Source: Micrasema longulum
Lineage: Eukaryota; Arthropoda; Insecta; Trichoptera; Brachycentridae
Assembly (NCBI GenBank): GCA_022494885.1
Contig: JAGVSM010002413.1
Coordinates: 62,001 to 126,000 of the forward strand
Reading direction: 5' to 3'
Length of the DNA: 64,000 bases
The notes under the pieces are model-generated. The model worked only from the letters and a program-made list of their open reading frames with translations. It had not been told where the DNA came from and ran no database searches. Positions 25,785 through 36,859 of this stretch are shown here, piece by piece (the first letter of the stretch is position 1; each line of letters opens with the position of its first letter). Position numbers and translations under genes: made by a program.

Positions 25785-25890
25785 TATTTTTTTTATTTAT
25801 TTTTTTTAATTTAAAGCTTCAAGTACAAAGAAAAAGCACTTAAGCGGACTTATTGCTAAAAGCAATATTTTCCAGCCAACCAAAAACATA
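25785..25890 (-). mobile_element. LINE 3' tail
   Basis: Starts with a ttta-rich run, then agtacaaagaaaaagcactt and ggacttattgctaaaagcaa, a phrase I associate with 3' ends of lepidopteran LINEs. No coding part. Confidence 0.5.
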
Positions 25891-26189
25891 GATTGGTTAA
25901 AAAGAAAAGATTGGTCAAAATTTTGTACTAAAAATACATAAATATATACCAAAAGATAGGTATACATAAAAAAAATTAAAAAAAGTATTTAACTGAAAAT
26001 AACAGCGGTTTTTTTATTTATTTTTTGGTTCATGATATATTTTTAATGAATAGACACTAAAAATCGGATTAATGCTCTCGTGTTATTATCGTCATCTATT
26101 GTTTTATTTATAAAGTCCAAATATAAAACTGACAAAAGCCAGTCACACTCGGTGAAGAATTTTATTGTTTTTTTTCAATAGAAAAAGAA

Positions 26190-26362
26190 AATCTTGCGTT
26201 CTTATGATTTACCCAAATATTTAGATTTTTGGGGCCATTTTCAACGAGTTGTAAATAACTCACTGTTAGAAAATGTGAATCAAGTTGGGGTAGAGTGGGG
26301 TTCAAATCTCGGACCTCTGATACGTGAGTCCTCAACACTTGCCACGGGACCACAACCCGATT
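26190..26362 (-). repeat. SINE family 2 (antisense)
   Basis: Contains cttatgatttacccaaatat, gagttgtaaataactcactg, the reversed B box gttcaaatctcggacc and ccacgggaccacaacccgat. Nearly full length; the - strand partner of 59128-59305. Confidence 0.85.
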
Positions 26363-26441
26363 ATACATTGATGTTAGTAAATATTTGTATTCAACCACTT
26401 ACCCTTATTAAAATGTCAACATTGATCACTGGCCGATTCCT

Positions 26442-26990
26442 TTTATTTATTTATTTATTAACGGACATGGTCCATGTATACCATTTATAAGGTTTAAATA
26501 TTACATAAAATAATAGTTTAAAACATTAAAAACAAAGAAAAGAAGCATTGACAAACATAAGGGACATCGAGACAAGATCTGGACTATTTATTTAGTGTTC
26601 GTTTAAATCGTTGTAAACTTAAACCAAAAATGATGGAACATCGATTATACCATATGCCGAACATATATGGAGTCAATATTAGTTCTACGTTTTTGTAGAC
26701 GAGAAATATTTAACATTAACTCTATTTCAGCATAAGAATAATTATCTCTCTCTAGTCCAAGCATCCACGCTATTTTTCGAAGCAAGCGATGTTGGGCTGA
26801 TTCAATGTGATTTATGCGATTGACATAGAATGGAGACCAGACTACGGAGGCATATTCTAGAAGAGGGTTCCTATCAAATAAAAATAATCCTTTGGAAATA
26901 ATGTTCGAAGTACTAGTTTCTAAATAGAGAATGTTCAAATAATATTTATAATCTGCAGTCTGTTTTAGTACTAGAAAACCTGACTGGGTT
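26442..26990 (-). pseudogene. LINE reverse transcriptase, C-terminal relic
   Basis: The - strand frame 26938-26645 holds LLEYASVVWSPFYVNRI, HIESAQHRLLRKIAW and RLQKRRT, the classic post-core blocks of CR1/Jockey-type LINEs. The 3' tail is the ttta repeat at 26442-26458. Catalytic core missing. Confidence 0.85.
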
Positions 26991-27169
26991 AAATATGTAA
27001 AATCTAGTGTACTTTTTTTTATGGAGAAATAAGTTGAGGTAATCGGCTAGATCCATCGTTCACTAAGAACGGGCTGGGCGCAGTTCATAGATATTTTTTT
27101 TGTATTATAAATGGTAGTGGTGATTTATAATAAATAACAATTATTTAATTAATTTTCGCACATACTTAC

Positions 27170-27375
27170 CGTGGCGCAGTTCGTTTGATGGCCAACTGTA
27201 AAACTGGCGTCGCGGGTTCGATTCCCGCCAGTTGCAAGAAAAAAAATCAAAGAAAGATTTTTCTCAATTGGTCTGGGTGTTGTGGTTTATTTTCTATTAC
27301 CTCTTGTCATATCCCATCTATTCCACCTGCTGACAAGCCTCAAAATAGATGCTTAGTGGGTTTTAAAAAAAACTA
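27170..27375 (+). repeat. SINE family 3 (sense, well preserved)
   Basis: The tRNA-like head (27170-27237) has an A-box region gtggcgcagttcgtttgatg and an exact B box in gcgggttcgattcccgcc. The body then runs ggtctgggtgttgtggttta to acaagcctcaaaatagatgc. It is a SINE head, not a functional tRNA, because the same head and body occur together at 10505 and 18870. Confidence 0.85.
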
Positions 27376-27379
27376 AAAG

Positions 27380-28254
27380 ACATTATTATCGAAAGTCAAA
27401 TACAATGGCAAGCTGTGCATAATCGCTTATTTGGACGATTTGCCCCTGGTAATTATTTGTCTTTGATTTTTCTTTTTTATTGTTGCGTTTTTAGTTTTAT
27501 GTTACTGTATGTGATTATTTTCGTTTTAATATATGTTTAAAATGGACTTGGTCCGTAAATCTATTAAAATGGGATAAACAATGAGCGACATTATTTGAAA
27601 ATGAGTAGGCGGCAAGGTGGGTTTTCAACAATAATCCATTTGTAAATTAATTCTTCGAATTTCTATAATTGACTTGCTTTATCTGTGATTAGTTTAATTA
27701 GCTTTTCGTTTTGGTTTTGCAGTAGGATTTTGGATTCGTAAGCAGAATAACGATGCTTCGTCGCGTCCCCACTGACTATCGGATCGTTTTATTTTTTTCA
27801 TAGCGATAGTGGAGGACCAGCAATCTACAAGCCACTTTCTATCGCGAAAAAATATATGATTTCATCGGGAAAATTCTTATTGACAAACGACAACACTGAA
27901 TAATTACCTAACTAAGTTTTCCCTAATATAATGCGAGCGAAGACGCGGGTAAAAGCTACTTCACTACATAAATGTATATATTATATACCCAACATACGTA
28001 ATGTTTTTGTAGTGCAATATTAGTTATGCGTGTATTACATAACAATGTCTCTCTGTACTGTTAGATTAAACAAACATGTAATTATCATAGTAAATGTATC
28101 TAATTTGATGGTAATTGCGTTTTTATTAACGCTATCACGTCATAACACTCTGAATTCATAAATATTCTGGTAGATGGCTTTATTCGTTAGTACACTGCTG
28201 AAATCGTGTCTTTCAAAAATACTAATGTATAATGCATAATGCCACCCGCTATCA
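27380..28254. other. No gene; possible LINE 3' UTR at the left
   Basis: At 27440-27570 a T-rich stretch with aaaatggacttggtccgtaa resembles a LINE 3' untranslated region. The rest shows nothing recognisable. Confidence 0.4.
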
Positions 28255-28625
28255 CAATGAATGTTTTCAGGCGTAGCCCGGTACATCATCACCATTCCAT
28301 GTCCACTCCCTAGTTGAAGTATTAGTAAGAGTCTTCAGGCATCTCTGTCGGCTGCCAGCTCATGTGCATCCTCTCAAATTGGGTTCGCGTCCCGTAGTTC
28401 TGACACGAACTGCCGACGAACAGTCAGCTGCGCACGTCTTGAACGTCGAAAACCTGCTAAAGTAGACAAGCGAGGTTAAGGCTCTCAGGCGGCATCCGCA
28501 GTATATGGCCCAGCTAACCGTATCGCCTCCGCTTCATGACAGATGACAGTTGTCACTGGAGACATCCGTTCTCAAAACTTAGTATTTTGCGGTTTTGCGC
28601 ACTAGTGAGGTGCCACGATTAGGAG
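28255..28625 (+). repeat. Dispersed repeat R, copy 2
   Basis: Shares cgtagttctgacacgaactg, ccgcagtatatggcccagct, tgacagttgtcactgg and gaggtgccacgatt with 7990-8350, in the same order. Confidence 0.75.
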
Positions 28626-28629
28626 AATT

Positions 28630-29619
28630 TAATGTTACGCTGGTGTTAAATAAGCATAATTTTGTTTTCACCGATCTTTAGACAGCCTCATGCTGTTGAA
28701 TGTGACGTATACTATTCCTTGCCGCACACCCGCTATTTTTCGTAACATATGCTCTCAGAAATATAATTGAATCTACCCTTTCGTTGACTTGGTTTTCCAG
28801 GATTGGGGTATTTTAGGCATCATGGCACGAAGTATTACAAAGTACATGGGTTTTTGCTATATTGATTTTTAAACCCATGCACAATATTTCGCGTAGAACA
28901 AGCTAGGTGGACGAAACTTTTTTTCGATATTTTAGGCTATCGCGGCCTCGAATATGTTGTGTGATGCTGATTTTATGTATCCTTAATAGCATTTGCCAAA
29001 AATAAATAGGTTTGTCCTTAATAGTGTAATATAAAATATGAAGCTTTCTTTATATATATATATATTTTTTTTTTTTTTTTGTCATATGTTTTGGAGATAT
29101 TTATAAAAAAAACAATTTAATCTAAAGGACAATATAAAATTAAGAATGAATTAAGTAAATAAACGATTTTAATAAGATAGATGAGTAGTTTATTTTACTT
29201 TAAAAAAAATTGTAATATAAACTCACGAAAAAAATAATAATAAATATAAAAGTAAATTAAAAATTCCGTTGACCAAACTATCATTTATACAAAGAGGGCC
29301 CATATGCGTGCCAGTCAAAATTTATATTAAGCTTCCCCAAAAAAATTAAGAAATGAATTGTATTGAAAAAAATTCAAGAGTTAATAGTGTTTCTATTAAA
29401 TAAATGTTTCAAAAGTATAAATTAATATTTGAAAGATGCAATTTAATAAATTTAAACGCATTAAATGTAAATAACGTAAGCAATTAATAAACATCATAAC
29501 TAATATAATGTTTTTACTGAATGTATTTTTTAACTTTTTATTTACTAACTTTTTTTCTTTTTTTATTAATAGTGTTTATGTATATTTCTTCAATTTTTCC
29601 ATCTGATTTTTGTAAAGCT
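28630..29619. other. No gene recognised
   Basis: AT-rich, with a ta/poly-T run at 29053-29082. No exon or repeat identified. Confidence 0.45.
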
Positions 29620-29960
29620 AAAGAGCTAAAACCTTTATTGATGCGGGTGAATGTTACACTGTTTGTAAAAGTTACCACTCAAACTAGCCCCCAATAATGG
29701 TTTCAGCTCTTATACTTTACAAAAATCGACGGATGGAAGAATCGAAGAAATTCAAACATGGGCAGAATGTTCAATGTTAGTCAGCGGACTTCCATATTCC
29801 CTTCTCAAAAGTGTTTTCTCTCTCTGTTGCAATAAATTTAGAGCATGTAATGTAATCGCTTCAAACAGCCAGTGGATTAGCCATAAGACCTGTTGATGCC
29901 TGGAATTCCTTATTCACTTCTTAAAGACGTCTTTCATCTACGCTAATAATAAAACTGAGC
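29620..29960 (-). repeat. Family D repeat, scrambled old copy
   Basis: Contains pieces of family D (aaagagctaaaacctttatt, gggtgaatgttacactgttt, gggcagaatgttcaatgtta, tctctctctgttgcaa) in a shuffled order and diverged. Confidence 0.55.
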
Positions 29961-30427
29961 CTGTTTTTGTCTTCTTAATTTCTGACGATTATTATGTATC
30001 TACATAGTTTTTTTCTTTTTATGAAATTAATTTAAATGTCAATCGTTTACCGTAAATTTATGGCCTGTAATAGCCGTTTCATTAGTGCTTAAAAGAACTA
30101 ATCTATAAAATAATCCAGTAAATAGTTATTAATAAAGTTAGCATTGTATATTGTTATTGTTCTAAAGTTATTCTCAAGGTACCATTATAACCCTATCTAT
30201 AAAAATATGTAAAGCCTTTGATGTGCCTGAGATATGCCTAATATACTATTAAAAATTATTCTTCTAGACAGATTCGGAGATGTATTACGTTTTTATTTTC
30301 TTATGCTAAATAACTAACTTAATGCATGTTTCATTATACTTTTAGTAAAATGTTTTCCTCGGCACGGGACACCCGAATAAAAAAAAAAGTACAAAATTGT
30401 AAAAGTATAAATAAATAAAATATCGTC

Positions 30428-30950
30428 TCTCCCCTGCTTAGGTACACGAATATACAATTAAAGCAAGAAATAATATAATTGTTAATATTCCTCCCTTCGA
30501 CGGGACATTTGATCGAAGGTGCGACGATTATTTATCTATCTTATTGCTTTCCCATAAAATTAAGTTAACAGACAACAAACAGTATTTTTTAAAATAAATC
30601 ATAGTCTAACTGAAGCAAATCAGTATCGAAGAAATTAAAAACAGTATTTAAGTGGCATGTGAAATATGTAAATAAAATTTTGAAAACTGCTTCTGAAACC
30701 TGTTATAGGTTTCCCTAATGAGGAGGACTCTTAAATACTGTTTTTAATTTCTTCGATGCTGATTTGCTTCAGTTAGACTATGATTTATTTTTAAAAATAC
30801 TGTTTGTTGTCTGTTAACTTAATTTTATGGGAAAGCAATAAGATAGATAAATAATCGTCGCACCTTCGATCAAATGTCCCGTCGAAGGGAGGAATATTAA
30901 CAATTATATTATTTCTTGCTTTAATTGTATATTCGTGTACCTAAGCAGGG

Positions 30951-30954
<4 letters not shown>
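30428..30954. mobile_element. 527-bp near-perfect palindrome (fold-back element)
   Basis: Two 225-bp arms, 30428-30652 and 30730-30954, are reverse complements of each other with only about two mismatches seen by eye (t/c near 30624 and one t/a in an AT run). The spacer is 77 bp and itself contains a small hairpin (gaaacct...aggtttc). Both ends begin tctcccctgcttagg. No open frame. It resembles a fold-back MITE. Any transcript crossing it would fold into a ~225-bp double-stranded stem. Confidence 0.95.

Positions 30955-30993
<39 letters not shown>
30955..30993. repeat. AT dinucleotide microsatellite
   Basis: About 19 ta repeats directly joined to the right end of the palindrome, suggesting that the element inserted in or beside the microsatellite. 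Confidence 0.95.
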
Positions 30994-30996
<3 letters not shown>

Positions 30997-31140
30997 TTCA
31001 TATATTACAAAATAAAAACTTCAATAGTGCAGTGTCATATTTATTTACTTACGTTTCACTGCTTTCCCTCCGTTGATATCACCAAGTATTTGAAATAACA
31101 AACTGATATATTTGAACTAAACATAAAATTGGTGCAAAAA

Positions 31141-31400
31141 TCACGCCCGTTTCGATTGTTGGGCGATCGGGAATCTGCTATTCACAAAACTAGTCAGTGG
31201 GTTATCCGCGTGTGTCATCTGGTCGTGTCGGGATCGCGACTCGAGACTCGCCGCAGGACGCAGGATGTGTCTGCGAGGAACAATAAGCGATACTGTCGCG
31301 GTCACGCTTGGTGAGGACGGTCGTGGTAATCGGTGACCCGTCACTGCGCTCGTGCTGGTGATGCCGTTCGCGCGTGGAGTGTGGTGACTGGTGAGTGACC
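31141..31400 (+). promoter_or_regulatory. GC-rich island, possible promoter and first exon
   Basis: This is the most CpG-rich stretch of the left part of the window. It holds an arthropod initiator-like tcagt at 31194-31198, and two candidate splice donors, gtgagg at 31311 and gtgagt at 31391. No long open frame with a recognisable domain was found, so it would be a non-coding first exon. The next recognised + strand exon is nudC at 47898, but no link is shown. It could also be an unrecognised GC-rich repeat. Confidence 0.35.
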
Positions 31401-31518
31401 CCTGCACCCTAGGAGGGGGTGTTGATTGTGTGCTGTGATGCGCATAATCAATTATCTTCATAACCTGTTATTGGGAAAGGTCAAACTCTACTATCCGAAT
31501 GGGTCATAGTCAATTCCT

Positions 31519-31765
31519 GAGTCCGTATTACAATGGGAAGTTAACAGAGATATTTTCTATTTTATTGTCCAAAAAGTATAATAGATTTTTCTAATCGAAT
31601 AATTGAATATTTATATAAAGTGTATTAAAGTGACATGTTTAATTACAGGTTTCTGACGATGATACTTTAAATTTTAGTATAAATATACACATTTGAATAC
31701 AGATAATTTGATTTTACTTTACGAAACAATTGAAAATAACTCTCTCAGCTTCCCACTAAAAACAG
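31519..31765. mobile_element. MITE related to 35798-36052
   Basis: Left end gtattacaatgggaagttaa, then a body sharing taattacaggtttctgacga and aaatatacacattt with the copy at 35798, and a right end near cagcttcccactaaaaacag. Diverged. Confidence 0.6.
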
Positions 31766-31769
31766 TTGA

Positions 31770-32480
31770 AATCAACAAGGTATTTGGTTTTCGAATCAAT
31801 AAACATTTGTAGGAAAGTAGGCACTGCGTTTGTTAAATAAATAACAGCATTTACTAATGTTTTTCCTGGCCAGTTACCTTTCTATCCTATCCTTCTCTTG
31901 ACCCATCCTTATGGTACCTACCTAACATCAAGATAGAAGAAATTCAAAATTAGAAGATTTGGATTTAGAATAAAAACAAAACAACATTTTTGGACAGTCC
32001 ATAAAAGTTCTTGAATCGTTGTGCGTCGTTGTAAACATCCTTACATTTCATAGTGCATTTCGTCATCCAGTGCCCGAAATTGAAGAACATTCACATAATA
32101 CGAGTATCAAAGGTAGGTGTCCATTCCATGTTCCTATCCATCATTCAAATACTCACAACCTCACACAAAACTGAATGAAATGATTTTTCAAATGATCATT
32201 AAAGTCTGCCTTTTCGTTAACAGCGTTTAATCACTTAATTTTTTTTGTTTATTTTTAATAGAAAAAAGTACATATTTGCATTCTTATAGTCTTGTTTTTA
32301 AAAAAAATCAATCAATCAATTTTTCAAAAAGATTATGAAAAATTGATTTAAGATTCAGTTTTTTTTAATGATTTAAATTGGCACTGACAATTTAGGAGAA
32401 TTCTGAAGATCGTCCTGAAAGGTTCTAGAAAATCTTTATTGCAAATCAGCAAATCCGTTAAAAGGTCATAACCGTTTTTT
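31770..32480. other. No gene recognised
   Basis: AT-rich sequence, no repeat or exon assigned. Confidence 0.45.
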
Positions 32481-32488
32481 TTTATAAT

Positions 32489-32908
32489 ACGTAATGAACA
32501 ATATTTTGAGTCTGTCCAAATTTTTGTAGACAAGGACTGGATTCAACTCCCTGGGGAGCTGTTTATATTAACATATTACAATAGAGATGAAGAACATTTA
32601 AGAAAAGGTAATAAAGACGTCTACGCATCTACAGGGCTTATGACCTGTCAATGGCTGGTTTGAGTGGCCACTTTACACACTGTGTAACATTCACCATTCT
32701 GCACATATTTGAACATCTATATTCCTTCAATTCTTTCATCTGTTGATGTTTGTGAAGTTAAAGAGCTGAAACCTTTATTTATGCGGGTGAGATTCATCCA
32801 ATTGAATTATTTCACCTGCATACTAGACAACGCCTGAAAATGTTATTTTTCAATTTCTATACTTCTTCGTGGACCAGGTAATTTATCAACAATATTTTTT
32901 ACGTAATG
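32489..32908 (+). repeat. Family D repeat, full copy with 8-bp flanking repeats
   Basis: The element (32497-32900) starts aacaatattttgagtctgtc and ends tttatcaacaatatttttt. It is flanked on both sides by acgtaatg (32489-32496 and 32901-32908), a good candidate target-site duplication of 8 bp. No open frame. This is the clearest single insertion of the family. Confidence 0.85.
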
Positions 32909-33496
32909 TATTATTTTATCTTATAAGGTGAAATTGATATAAATTTTATTTACTTCCCGGTTGCGTTTTTATTTCAGCAATGTCGCCTATCTTGTGAAAA
33001 CTACAATCCAACTTAGTCATCCACGTTACATCCCTTTAATTTAAAAGACGTGCATAATATATTTGATTTCATACGAGTTAGTCTAGTATCTAATCTTTTT
33101 TTAAAAATAATGTCTCTTTAGTAAACAAATCATAAATTTATCCATATTTTTTTTGTAATTTTGCTCTTCATAAAATTATAGAAATACTACTTTGAGAAAA
33201 TGAATGTTTGTTTTTTTTATTACAGCTCTAAGTTAATTTGAGCGTTCGTTCGTATAGTCATTGTTTTCTATGAGTTTGACATTGACACCGTTTCCAGGTA
33301 AGGAAGCTGAGAAGATTTTGCATTGTAATGGCTGAAGTATCCATCGTTCGACTGTTATGGGTGTCCCTTGTCCTCGATGGCCGATAGGCGAAGTACAGAA
33401 TACGCGCACCAGCTGCCCTCAGCGGGCCATATTTCAATAAACTGGCACTCCCTTTGTTTTGGCTATCTTTTTATATTTCGACATTTGAAATCCGTA

Positions 33497-33835
33497 TCCA
33501 TGCGGATGAAGAATGCAGTTCTGCGTGTGAAATATAACCAGAATCCTGGACGAGCGTTTTCGACTCGATGGCTACTCTCAGGTAAAAATCCTGAAAAAGG
33601 AAACCGAGTGGGGATAAATCGGCTTCGTAGTGTAGTGGCTGGCGCATTCCCTATTCTCGAGGTCCCGGGTACAATTCCTTGCAGGGTGGACGTTAAATAT
33701 TAGTTCAAATGGTAATTTATCACTACAATATTTCACTGTACCTAGACTGATCACTTTACTTTCCATGTAACAAAAATAATATACATACGCTGCGATTGGA
33801 TTGTCAATGCAGTGCTCTATACACCACTGGATGCG
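33497..33835 (+). repeat. SINE family 1 (sense, with leader)
   Basis: The leader ggatgaagaatgcagttctg and cgagcgttttcgactcgatg is followed by a tRNA-like head (about 33621-33690; tagtggctggcgcattcc and gtcccgggtacaattcc) and the body. The same leader is seen at 1600 and 59425, so the leader belongs to the element. Confidence 0.75.
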
Positions 33836-33839
33836 GATA

Positions 33840-34099
33840 AGGGAATAATAAATTTTAAATTTTGAATCTATCAATTGTTTACAAACGAATACAAGTATAT
33901 GAGATACTTCAATATTATGAATAAAATAAGTAGATTCGTTTGTTTATTATACTTCATCGTATAATTCTGCTGCCGTTTATTTTATATGAAACTGATGTCA
34001 TGGCTAATGAAAACAAAAACCTAAAACATTATTGATTGTTAACGTAAGTTGTGTCTGTTTTTTTCTATATTTAAAAATGAGCACTAACAGTTTTTAAAA
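33840..34099. other. No feature recognised
   Basis: AT-rich; nothing seen. Confidence 0.4.
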
Positions 34100-35345
34100 A
34101 AATTGTAAAGGTAGTTCGTCATTTGAAAGCAAATTTTCTGCCTTAGAAGATATTGTGTTTGCTTTTACGTTACATATAATATTTTATTTGGTGACAAGTA
34201 TTCAAAATGAAATGTCAAGTAGACGAAAGTGAGCATTTTCGACACCTTATTGCGTTCAATCGAAGGAATAAAGTTGCCAAAGCTGCTCGCGATATTTGCC
34301 TAGTGTACGGTGAAGATGCTATGAATGGAAGGTCGGGTCGTCGTTGGTTTTTGCGTTTCAGAGACGGTTATTTCGACCTGAAAGACATGGAGCGTTCCGA
34401 ACGACCAGTGGATTTCGATGAGGACCGCCCAAACCATATTTATCATGAAAATCCCCTTCAAACCACCGTCAAATTAGCTGAGCTGATGAATTGTAGTCAC
34501 ATGAATGTATACCGCCATCTTAAATCAATGGAAAAAGTCCAAACGTTCAGCAAAAATAATTGGGAGTGCGGCTAGGAATAGCAGGTGCCACATTCAACAA
34601 TATGGAGGATGTGATTTGCCAACACATATAACTAGCACATCTCTTGGAATTTTAAAATACTCAATTGTTCTGTCTGGAGATCGAATTATACTCAGTGAAA
34701 ACCAAATGCCGCCTATATAATGCTTGCATAACACCTAATCCCCTCTACGGATGTGAATCGTGGCACCTCACTTGAGCCCAAAACAGCAAAAAAAATTGTT
34801 TCGAGAATTGATATCTCCGAAGAATCTTGGGTGTGCGATGGTTGGGTGGAAGGACGCACAGGAGCCGGCAGCCGACAGATGCTTGGAGGGTCTTCTTGGA
34901 CTGTGCTCCAAATAAGGAGCGTACATCGAATGATGATGAATATAGGATTGGCAAGGCCTCTTCCACTACGAGATACTTGAATGCAATCAGATAGTCAACG
35001 CGGAGCTAAAGATTCTGCAAATGCAGCGGCTTAGCACTGTCATTCATCAAAAGAGGCCGGATCGGCAATATGGCTTTATTCTGCAACACGATTAAGCCTG
35101 CCCTCATATCGCCAACATGACGAAAAATGCCATTCAAACGCTTGGGTGGGAAGTAAGAAGTCCCGCCGCACCCCTCATATTCTCCAGACCTCGCGCCGTC
35201 TGATTTCCAAATTTTCCGGCCATTTTCGAACAATTTGCGCGGCGTTTCCTTCAATAATAACGTCGAATTGCGGACATGGTTGGACGAATTCCTAGAGTAA
35301 AGAGCGGCTTATTTTTATCACACGGGCATTGAAAAACCCTGTAGA
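34100..35345 (+). pseudogene. Mariner transposase relic with LINE-like insert
   Basis: The frame 34207-34575 is a mariner-type DNA-binding half: a first helix-turn-helix region (HFRHLIAFNRRNKVAKAARD), a WFLRFRDGYFDLKDMERSERP block (family pattern WFxRFRxGxxxxxDxxRSGRP) and a second region ending HMNVYRHLKSM. The catalytic half resumes at about 34965 with HYEILECNQIVNAE, then HD*ARPHIAN (family HDNARPH, second catalytic aspartate region, now with a stop), and PPHPSYSPDLAPSDF (family PYSPDLAPTDY). Stops and shifts show it is dead. Between them, 34600-34960 does not fit mariner and looks like a LINE piece. Confidence 0.8.
34600..34960 (+). pseudogene. LINE-like fragment inside the mariner relic
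   Basis: One frame reads PLYGCESWHLT (about 34739) and YLRRILGVRWLGG (about 34820), which look like the post-core blocks LLYGCETW and CLRRILGI of a LINE reverse transcriptase. It replaces the central part of the mariner transposase. Because the match is short and interrupted by stops, the call is tentative. Confidence 0.45.
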
Positions 35346-35797
35346 ACGTTGACAATAAGTTGTATATATCGTACCTGTAAAACAGTAAAATTTAAATGCT
35401 TAATTTTTATTTACCTTTACTTGTAGTTCTACAATTATTATTTATTTTAATAATACCTTGATTTATTTTGCAAAATTGAAATTGCCTTTAACATATTATA
35501 ATGAACATGAAAAGTAAAATAAATATAGAATCTATGAAAAAATATAATAAACACTTAAGTAACAAGTAAAAAAATAAAAAAACAAATAACATTTTTATAC
35601 ATAAAACCAAGTCTTATATTGCGAGTAGAAAAATGAAGTTAGACTCGATTTATAACTAGCAAGATCAAAACAAAATATTGTATAAAACTCATTACCAGTA
35701 GGCGAGTACACATTATTGAGGTAGTCGGTTCTAGAACTCGTCAAATAAAATTGTGATCTATACCAGGTACATTGATAAGCATACACCAACTCCAATA
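35346..35797. other. No gene recognised
   Basis: AT-rich 3' flank of the mariner relic. A 78-codon frame on the - strand (35831-35595) has no recognisable motif. Confidence 0.4.
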
Positions 35798-36052
35798 AAT
35801 CTGGGCCCTTATTACAATGGTTATTTAACATTTATCTTCAGTTTTATTTACAAAGTAAAATTAAATTTTTTGTATGAAAAGCAGAATATGCATACATGTT
35901 TTTCTTCTAAATATGTTCAGTTATAGGTTACCGACGAAGATGCTTTAAACGTGCAAATATACTCATTTTCGTACACAAAAATCGGTTTTTCTTTATAGAC
36001 AGTCGAAGATAACTCTGTTAACTTCCCATTGTAATCGGGGCCCTGGGCAGTC
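35798..36052. mobile_element. MITE with gggccc-attacaatgg ends
   Basis: Left end gggcccttattacaatgg (35799 onward) and right end ccattgtaatcggggccct (ending about 36051) are inverted repeats. The body contains taggttaccgacgaagatg, shared with 31519-31765. About 250 bp, no coding capacity. A lone left end is at 18351. Confidence 0.75.
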
Positions 36053-36484
36053 AATCAACGAGTAGATTACTTTGTAAATAAGTAACAGGTCTGTAAGAAT
36101 TTATTCTTCTATCAAAAAGACTAATCTTTTTACCAAACCAAATGTAATAATTGATTATAAATATATACATTTTTTTTTTATTTATTCATAAATTTCATCA
36201 TGTTTTTGTAAAATTCAAAACATATCTACTTTTACATATCTAGTGAATGTTATCACTGTAACTCTCCAAAAAAAGAGACTAACTCTTGTGCTTGGAGAGT
36301 GACTTACACTGTTTTAGTTGTTTATTTATAAGAGTTTATATAATTTTAAATACATGAAAAGAAAAATAAAAATATAGGATAAATAAAGAAAGAACATAAA
36401 ACAATAATACATTCATACTAATTAAAATTTAATGTTGTTTTTACACGAGTTCAAAAAAAATATTTAGATTAACTTTAAATTTAT

Positions 36485-36859
36485 TTATTGATATATTAAC
36501 ATATTACAACAGAGATGAAGAACATTTAAGAGAAGGTAATATGGAAGTCTAGGCATCTACAGGGCTTATGACCTGTCAATGGCTGGTTTAAGTGGCCACT
36601 TTACACACTGTGTAACATTCACCATTCTGCCTATATTTGAACATCTATATTCCTTCAATTCTTTCATCTGTTGATGTTTGTGAAGTTAAAGTGCTGAAAC
36701 TCTTATTTATGCGGGAGAGATTCGTCTTAATTGAATTATTTCACCTACATACTAGGCAACGCCTGAAAATATTATTTTTTCAATTTCTATGCTTCTTCAT
36801 GGAGCAGGTAATTTATCAACAATATTTTGGACAAACTCAAAATATTGTTATTGATATAT
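36485..36859 (+). repeat. Family D repeat, 5'-truncated, 12-bp flanking repeats
   Basis: The copy (36497-36847) begins at the internal point taacatattacaacagag, and is flanked by ttattgatatat on both sides (36485-36496 and 36848-36859). Its 3' end reads aacaatattttg, then gacaaact, then caaaatattgtt, a hairpin not present in the copy at 32497. A 5'-truncated copy with a target duplication suggests insertion by retroposition. Confidence 0.8.

Noticed and set aside
31141..31461. 106-codon open frame on the - strand over the GC-rich island
   Set aside because: Frames stay open by chance in GC-rich DNA. The low-complexity serine/proline/arginine translation matches nothing I recognise.
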